Assembly (NCBI GenBank): GCA_958009085.1
Contig: OY253674.1
Coordinates: 806,001-870,000, forward strand
Reading direction: 5' to 3'
Length of the DNA: 64,000 bases
From: Protoeuglena noctilucae
Lineage: Eukaryota > Chlorophyta > Pedinophyceae > Marsupiomonadales > Marsupiomonadaceae
Shown: positions 57,072-64,000 of the stretch, piece after piece
Numbering within the stretch: the first letter of the stretch is position 1
Layout: each line of letters starts with the position of its first letter
Program-made: the position numbers and the translations under genes
Notes under the pieces: generated by a model
The model's database searches: none
Told to the model about the DNA's origin: nothing
What the model saw: the letters and a program-made list of their open reading frames with translations, nothing else

Positions 57072-57571
57072 GGGGGTCGCCCTGCCGAGCTAATGTCAGT
57101 CAGATGCCCAAACTGGGGCGAGTCGCTGTATATACGCGGAATGGAGAAAATGCCGCCGTGGTCAGCGCAACGACACCCTGACCATGCAGCGCGCACAGGA
57201 CTGCGACACCCTGGGCGCTGCGACTCCAGACAGGATCAGTTACGCATGCTTAAAGCACCAGCAGGAGCGCGCGCCGAAATGGCTTTGCTTGGTTACTGGA
57301 AACACTTTTCTGACCGTGTCACTGGCACGCCAGTTGCATTTCGAAACGAAGCGAGCGAATGCATGCTTGCGCGGTTCTCGGCAAACATTCGTGCATTGCG
57401 TTGCTCGAAGCGCGCTCTCTCACGCCTCGGTTGCTGAAAACGCCGGGAAGGCTCGTGAGTCCGGCCATGAACGCGTAAATCTGCTCATAAATGCGCGGTG
57501 TGGGGCCCCGCGTCCCCCCTGCGCCCCTGGCTGCGCGGCCCTGAGGAGGCTGAGCTCGGGCGGGCGACAGG
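57072..57571. promoter_or_regulatory. Divergent region between the rhomboid and SANT corepressor genes
   Basis: 500 bp between divergent starts, expected to hold both promoters. A more AT-rich part lies around 57240-57400. No specific element is recognised. Confidence 0.35.
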
Positions 57572-60500
57572 ATGGACAGGAAGCGGGAGTGGAGCCACGC
57601 GCCCTTTGAGGATGGCAGGGAGGGGGAAGGCGGGCCCCCGCCGCCGAAGCGGGGCCGGCAGGAGTCCTTTGGGCGTGCACCGGTCCCGCTCCCAAGTCCA
57701 GCCGCGCCACCGCCGGGCGCGAGGCCGGCCCTAGGTGAGCCGAAGGGTGTGGGTGTAAGGAGCGCGCGCAGTGCCTTGTTCTCGCGACTGGGGCCCTTTA
57801 GACGCCTGTCAGTCCCACGAATTGGCTGCCGCCCTTGGCGAATTTGTTCTCCGCCCCTCTCTGGCAGAGGAGGGCTGGTCGGCTCGACTGCTTTCCAAAG
57901 ATGCAGTGTTGGGATCACGGGTCCCAGGTCCCGGGCTCCCCAGCTTCCTCGCAACCCGCGCCCATCCGCGCTCGTGTCGCCGTGCCTGCAGTCGGCCGAG
58001 GCCGGGGTCTGGGACGGCCGCCGGGTCCCGGCTTGCATCCTCCCGCCCCCGCGCCGCTTCCCTTGCGGGGCCCCGGCCCTGGCTTGGTGTGGGCCAAGAG
58101 CGGCACCCTCCCTCACAACCGCCACACTCCGGGCCCCTCTTCGAGCCCTCCCCTGCCGCCCTGGAAACCGCGGGACGCCTCCGCGGTCCCGATCCGCCCG
58201 CGAGACGGACCGCCGCCTCGGAGGACCGACGGGCCACCTCCTCCCATGGTACGTGCGCGTGCGTGGGCATGACCAGCAGGTCCAGCCGCACATCAAGCTT
58301 TGCTACTGAAGTGGTCTCTTTGCTATCTCCCGCAGGTCTCCCGGCGTCCTTCCCTGCCCCCGCCGCCCGTGCGGCCTCCCCTGCGGCGGTCCCACGACCG
58401 GGAGCACCCGCGTCGCAGGAGCGCCAGCCCGCCCACCAGCGCGGTGGCCCACGGGAGCACCGACCGGGGGTCGTCGCGCCGCAACTCCCGCGGCCTCTCC
58501 TCCGACATCGAGTCCGGCGGCGCCGAGGCCTCCCAGGACCCCCGCTCGCTGCCTCCGCCGCCGCCGCCGCCCCCGGGCCAGGTCCCTTGGGGCCGGCCGC
58601 ACGGGGCGCGCACCGCGCCGGACGCCGCGCGCGATGGGCGGGGCCCGTGGTCGGCTCCGGTGGGCGGGCGCCCGGTCGCAGAGCGGGACCGGGACGGGGA
58701 CGTGCTGCCCCCGCCGCTGACTCAGGGCCGCAGTCAGACGTGGCCGATCGGCCGCGCAGCAGACGAGGCGGCGGAGGACGAGCCGTCGCTGCCGCCGCCG
58801 CTGACGGTGAGCCTGCGCGGCGCGGGGCTCCTCGGCGTCTCTGCCAGCGCAGGCTGGCGAGTTCTGAGCCGCAACTGCACGCCCTCGGTCGCTGCACCGC
58901 AGTCGCTGCGGCCCCTGGCGCTCACTCCGGTCAAGGGCGAAGAGGGCGCGCGGGGAGCGGAATCCCAGAACGGCGAGGCGCGGCGCAGTCGATCGGAGCG
59001 AGGCCATGGGTCCTTGGGGTCGGCTGTCGACCTCCCAGGCCCGCCCTCGCTGGCAGTCGGGGCATCGAATCCCGCGGAGGAAAGGTCGGCTCTGGCATCG
59101 TCGCGGCCGCTGTTCGGGTCCGGGATGGTCGGGGCGTCCGCCAAGGGCCTCGCGCCCCGGTGGGGCAGCGGGGTGGGCGGAGGCGCCGCGTCGTTCGGCA
59201 CGGGCACAGGCCGCGTGGGCAGGGACGCGCCCAGCGATGCTCACGCGGACGACGGCGCGGAGGGGAAGGGGCCCGGCCGTGGGGGTGGCGGGGTCGGAGA
59301 GGCACGTGATGGGTATGGGGCTGCGGGCAAGAGCAAGGACGAGGTGATGGGGGAGCTGGAGAGCGTGGACGCGGAGATGGCCGCGGAGCACGAGGCGCTC
59401 GCGGCAGTGCAGGCGGAGGAGGGGCGGCTGGAGGCGCTGTCACGGGAGCTGGAGGCCGACCGACAACGCCTGGTGAGCGACGTGTGCGACAAGGGGGCTG
59501 GTATCGGCAGGCAGGGGCTTGGCATATATGTCTAGTGTCAAACAGCACGACGTGAGGGGGCCGTCATCTTGAGGAAGCCTCATGCCACCAGCATAAAGCC
59601 ACCCGCGCTCACGCAGGCCGACTTGGAGAGGAGCCTGCACGTCGCTCGCACGGCTGCCGAGAGGCGGCGCGAGGAGCGAAGGCGGGAGGCGGAGGCACGT
59701 GAGGCGCGGCGGGTGGGGGCGGAGCGGCAGCGGAGGGAGAGGGAGGAGCGGAGGAAGGCGGAGGAGGCGTCTGCTGCCGCGGAGGCCATGCAAGTGGACG
59801 GTTTGGGCGACCAGGTGAGAGCGGCGATGGCGGCGAGCACTGGGGGCATGGCTATCACCACTAAAACATTGAGGATGCCACATCAGCGTACGCTTGCCAC
59901 CTGCAGCCCGGGCCGGTCGCAAGCATCGCCGCCGCCCGCCCCGCGGCGCTCCCGGCCGTCGATTCCCGCACGCGGCACGTGCTGGAGAAGCTGCTGGGGT
60001 CCCTGCGGCTGAGGGACTACGGCGACGTGGACCGCCGCGTGACGCTTCTGGTCGTGCTGCGGAACAACCGAGGCGAGGGGCAGCAGATACGGCAAAGCTT
60101 TGGTATCGTTGATCCTCTCCCTCCTCTGCGCAGCGGGGGTCACCCTCATGCATGGGCGTCTCATCACCCGCAGCGCCCTCATCGACTCCTCTCGCTCTAA
60201 CGCCCGCAGCCAGCGCTTTGGAGCAAACGCTGCGGCTCCTGGATTGCCTGCCTCCCCCCAAGGGCGCGGGCCCTCTGGTCAAGGCCGAGGCGCGGCGTGT
60301 GGTGGACGCCCTGGGGGTTGAGGACCCCGTGGCACTGCCTTGGCCCCCGGCGCTGTACCGCAGCCCCCGCGACGCGCCCGGCTTCGAGCGCAACGCCGCC
60401 GCGCACGAGCGCTGCCGCCACGCCATCCAGGCGGCTCTCCAGGCGAGTCCTCGCTGCGCCCTCCTCACCTGACCTGGCCAGTCACCGCTTTGCTGTCCCT

Positions 60501-63500
60501 GCACATGCACAGCCGTGCAGTTCTCACCAACTAGTCCCCTGTCGGCCCCCGCAGAGTCGCTTAGACGCCCTCCGTGGTCTCCAGAGGGACTTGGCCCTTC
60601 AGTACCGCGTGCTGCGGGCGCAGTGGCGGCAGACGCCCGAGGCCCGGCAGATCTACAGCCCGCGGCCCAAGGACCCGGAGGTCGCTGCGCTGGCGGGGCT
60701 CCCGGCCCTGCCCGGGCGGCGTATCCTGGATTGGAACGCCGCGACGGCGCAGGGGCCCACTCCGTTGGGGCCCCGGCGGGGTGGCGACGGGGGCGCGACG
60801 ACGCCGGGCGCGGGGACCGGACGGCGGGGCCAGGGCGATGCCGGGGCTGGGCCGGAGCGGGGCGCAGCCAGCGGTGGCCGGCGGGGGTCGCGCGGGAGGT
60901 CGGAGGCGGTGGCCCCTCCGACGCCCAGCGCAGCGTCGGCCTTCGACGATCTGCAGTTCGAGAAGCGGCAGGAGGAGGCGCGAGCGGCGCAGGCCACCGG
61001 TGCATGCGTGCGGGGTGCCAGCGGTGGTGGAGCGGTGGTGTGGCCGAGGGGGGGTGTGGGAGAACTACTAGTTCTCTTACCCCATCTCAATTTGAGCCTC
61101 GTTGTATTCACACGTGTGCTTTGCCCACGCAGTTCGTTGCACGGACATGGTCCTCGACCCGTGGGAGTCGCGGAGGCGGTGTTTCCTGTCGCGCAACAAC
61201 CTGGTGGACCCATTGAAGGAGCTGGAGCTGGAGAGGCAGGGGGACGGGAGGCCCTGGACGGCGCGGGAGCGGCAGACGTTCATCGGTGAGTGGCAGGGGG
61301 TTGCGTGTGCGTGGAGGCAACACGTCATGTGCACCCATCTGTGCACCACACGTCTACGTTGTGTATCCCCGCCCATGCTTGTGGTGCTCGTCCGAGCAGC
61401 ACCATGCCATATCATCCGGTATCCGAGAGCTCACGCGTGTCTGAGAATGGTTGAACATCCCTGCCCCTTTCCCTCGCAGACCGCTTCAACCAGTTCCCGA
61501 AAGACTTCCCCAAGGTCGCGGCGGCCCTGCCCGGCCGCACCATGTCCGAGTGCATCATGTTCTTCTACCGCAATCAGAAGAAGCCCGAGTTCGAACCGGT
61601 CCGGAAGCGCCAGCTGCAGCGCAAGAAACTCCAGCCGCGCATCTACGGGGCCGACGTCATGTCGCGCGCCCTCTCGACCAACGCGGGCGCCAGGGCCGCC
61701 CGGGGCACGGCGCGCGCGGAGATGGGCTTCCCGCGGGCCGCGTCGGCGCCGGTCGGGCAGCAGGGGGACGCGCCGCCCTCGTCCCTCACGCCCCCGCCCG
61801 CCCTGCCGCCCCTCTCCCTTGACATGCCCCTCCCGCCCCTGCCCGGCATCGAGGCCTTCTCCTCAGGCGGCCTCGTCTCCCTGCCACTGCCCCTCCCGCT
61901 GCCCCTGCCCCTACCCCTCGACACGGCCAGCGCCCCGCTCCCCACCACCGCACGCCTCCCCACGCCGCCCCCCCGGTCCGCGGCCCAACGGCGTCCCTCG
62001 GGGCCCCAGGCGTCATCCGCGCCCGCGACGACCTCCGCGACCCCCGGCGCCGCGTCGGGGGTCGCGAGCGCGGCCGCAGAGCCTGGGCAGGCTCCGTTGG
62101 TGACGGCCGGCCTTGAGCTGCCGCCCGCACTGCTGGGGCCGGTGCCCCCGATGCCGGGGCTGGGCGAGGGCGCGACGACGCGCGGGCGGCGGAGTCGTGG
62201 CCGGGGGCGGGGCTCCCGGGGTCGCAAAGGGAAGGAGGCGAAGGAAGGGGCGGTTGATTGGATGGGTCAGTTCGGTGGGACTGGGGCGGCGTGGACGCCT
62301 GCTGAGGAGGCGGCGCTGATGGCCTCGGGTGAGTGGAGGGGGTATTCGTAGTGTGGGGGAGGTGTCGATGTTGATGGCAGCGTGGGGTGCGTGGGGAGCG
62401 GGGTGCATGGCACCGTCTGGCTCGCTGCCGCTCCATATCTCAGTCCTTCCTTCTTGCCTATCCTGCAGTGCGCAAGACTGGCCTGGACTTGCAGTTCCTG
62501 GCGCAAGACATGGGGCCAGGGCGGACGGGGCCCGAGTGCATGGCGTACTTCCTCACCCACCAGCAACGGCTCCTCACCGATGTCAACCTGTGGGCGGTGC
62601 AACCCAGGGCCGGTGCGGCCCCGGCAGCAGATGCGAAGGGGGAGGCGCCGCGTTCGGACGCCGGCGCGGTTGCGGGCGCGACTGCGGGTGCGGGGGCAGA
62701 TACGGGTGCGGGTGCATCGCGATCGTCGATGGATGGGAAGGCGCGGCCTCAAGAGACGCGGCCTCAGGAAGGGCCAGGGACTGCGCCGCCGCCGGTGTCT
62801 GCGGCCCAGGGGAGCGCGAGGCCACACTCCGCGCCCGTGCTGGACCGCATTCCCACCGCGGTCCGTCGCAAGTCGGTCGACCGTCCCGTCCTGCCCGGGC
62901 CTGCTCACGGCCAGGTGTTGACTCCCGAGGCGGCCCTGGTGGCGCTGGCGCAGGCGCAGCAGGTGCAGGCGCTGCAGGCGCTGTCCCTGGCCCAGGCGGG
63001 GGTCCCCGGTGGGGCAGAGGCACTGGCGGTGCTGCAGGCAGCACTGCTGACGCACCAGCTGGGGCTCCTGGGGCAGCCGGCGGCCCTGCAGGGCGTGGGC
63101 GCGGCGGGCGCCAACCTGGGCCTGCTCCTCGGCATGGGCCTGGGGCTGCCAGGCATGGTGGGTATGGCGGGTGCGCCGGGGTTCGGCCACGCGGGGGCAG
63201 CCCTGAGTCAGGCCCAGGCGCACGCGCAGGTGCAGGCGCTGATGGCCATGACCACGCAGGCGCAGATGCAAGCGCAGATGCAGGCGCAGCTGCAGGGCTT
63301 CCTGGCCAGCTCGGTGGCCTTTGCCGCGGCGCAGCAGCCAGGCTTGGGGCAGGCGCAGAGCCCGGCCCCGCGCTCAACGACACAGACATCGGCAGCGCCC
63401 GGGGCATCGAGCGCGGCCAGCCACGCTGCACGGGCGAGGGGAGCGGCGCGAGGGGACACTGCGCCCGACACCGCAGCACCGCCACCTACCCTAACAGCGG

Positions 63501-64000
63501 GGTTGCCATCTGCCGGCCCTGCCCAGCCCGTCCCGGGCGGCGTGACTGGCGACGACGATGGCGCGGCGGCCGGGGTGGGGACGGGCGAGGGCATGGATTG
63601 GCAGGCCGTCGTCCCTCGGGAGCGCGAGTCGGGGCAGGCTGCTGCCAGCGTGGCTGCCGGTGCTGGGGAGGCAGCGCCGGACGCCGGGGCGGGGCTAGGC
63701 GTTCCTGCAGAGACGGGGTTGGGGACTGCCCCCGTGGCTGGGGTGCAGATGGCTGGAGAGTCTGGGCCGATGGCTGTGGCAGAGGTCGAGATGTCAGTCA
63801 TGGCAGAGGCTGGGCCGCAGGAGGTGGCTGCAAATGCCGGGCCAGCGGCGGCAGCTGCGCCTGCCTCAGTGGGTGACGGTCAGGTTGGGGAAGCGGCGAC
63901 GGCGCATGGGGACCCGGCCGATGGTCCCGCGCCCCTGGCCGGAGCTGAGGGGTCAAAGAGCGCACCTGGAGTCGCAGTCGACGTCTCTGATGCCGCAGGG
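57572..64000 (+). CDS. N-CoR/SMRT-like double-SANT transcriptional corepressor, 3' partial
   Basis: Exon 1 (57572-57734), exon 2 (57992-58248, ending in a strong GTACGT donor) and exon 3 (from 58336) join in phase. They give a Pro/Arg/Ser-rich N-terminus followed by a coiled coil (KDEVMGELESVDAEMAAEHE and the following charged helix). Downstream is the N-CoR signature: VARTDMVLDPWESRRRCFLS, then RPWTARERQTFI joined to DRFNQFPKDFPKVAAALPGR and TMSECIMFFYRNQKK, which is SANT1. A second SANT motif follows (AAWTPAEEAALMAS joined to VRKTGLDLQFLAQDMGPGRT, PECMAYFLTHQQRL). The tail is Ala/Gln/Gly-rich and is open to the window edge. In animals this pair binds histone deacetylases; plant relatives (POWERDRESS type) partner HDA9. 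A repressor role here is inferred. Confidence 0.85.

Noticed and set aside
57771-59309. 512-codon plus-strand ORF overlapping the corepressor
   Set aside because: Splice phases of exons 1-3 and the coiled coil KDEVMGELESVDAEM select the other frame. This ORF is Ala/Gly/Pro/Arg-rich shadow.
59440-61005. 521-codon minus-strand ORF
   Set aside because: Antisense to corepressor exons with clear conserved plus-strand reading; the composition is that of a GC-driven shadow.
61880-61925. Repeats of ctgcccctcccgctg as a possible minisatellite
   Set aside because: A short PLPLPL low-complexity run in the corepressor; too short and irregular to call a separate element.

Overview
This is a compact, very GC-rich nuclear window from a eukaryote of the green lineage. 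A trebouxiophyte (Chlorella/Auxenochlorella-like) microalga fits best. The reasons are: short introns of roughly 70-250 bp with GTGAG/GTGCG donors in almost every gene; about 26 genes in 64 kb; plastid-type proteins (plastid LepA, the 2-oxoglutarate/malate translocator, a plastid rhomboid, a thylakoid-lumen precursor); a RAD51 with the plant-type Walker A GEFRSGKT; and plant-type eIF4B and SGR2 families. The species call is inference. I saw no transposon, viral element, CRISPR array, tRNA or rRNA.

Layout left to right: C-terminal end of LepA/EF4 (+); NUS1/LEW1 cis-prenyltransferase partner (-); SGR2-type DDHD phospholipase (-); NDUFA6 complex I subunit (+); FAM184-like coiled-coil protein (-); prolyl 4-hydroxylase (-); unknown multi-exon protein (+); parvulin-rhodanese fusion (-); PLAT-PP2C fusion (-); DASS dicarboxylate translocator (-); 2OG-Fe(II) oxygenase (+); unknown low-complexity protein (-); BolA (+); COG5 (-); ankyrin-repeat protein (+); RAD51 (+); secreted P-domain protein (-); thylakoid-lumen small protein (+); small unknown candidate membrane protein (-); eIF4B (-); HYLS1 (+); mitochondrial uS5 (-); importin-7/8 (+); CWC25 splicing factor (+); plastid rhomboid (-); and an N-CoR-type SANT corepressor (+) that runs off the right edge.

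The genes do not form one pathway. They are mostly single-copy housekeeping genes. Neighbours are usually convergent with gaps of 60-260 bp, or divergent across 160-910 bp that must hold both promoters. The most interesting points are a HYLS1 homologue (centriole/cilium assembly) beside a FAM184-like protein in a lineage usually called non-flagellate; the PLAT domain fused to a PTC7-type phosphatase; and an N-CoR-like double-SANT protein.

Exon structures were read by eye from splice-site phases and conserved motifs. Gene ends marked by stop codons are firm. Several first exons are uncertain, and this is stated where it applies.
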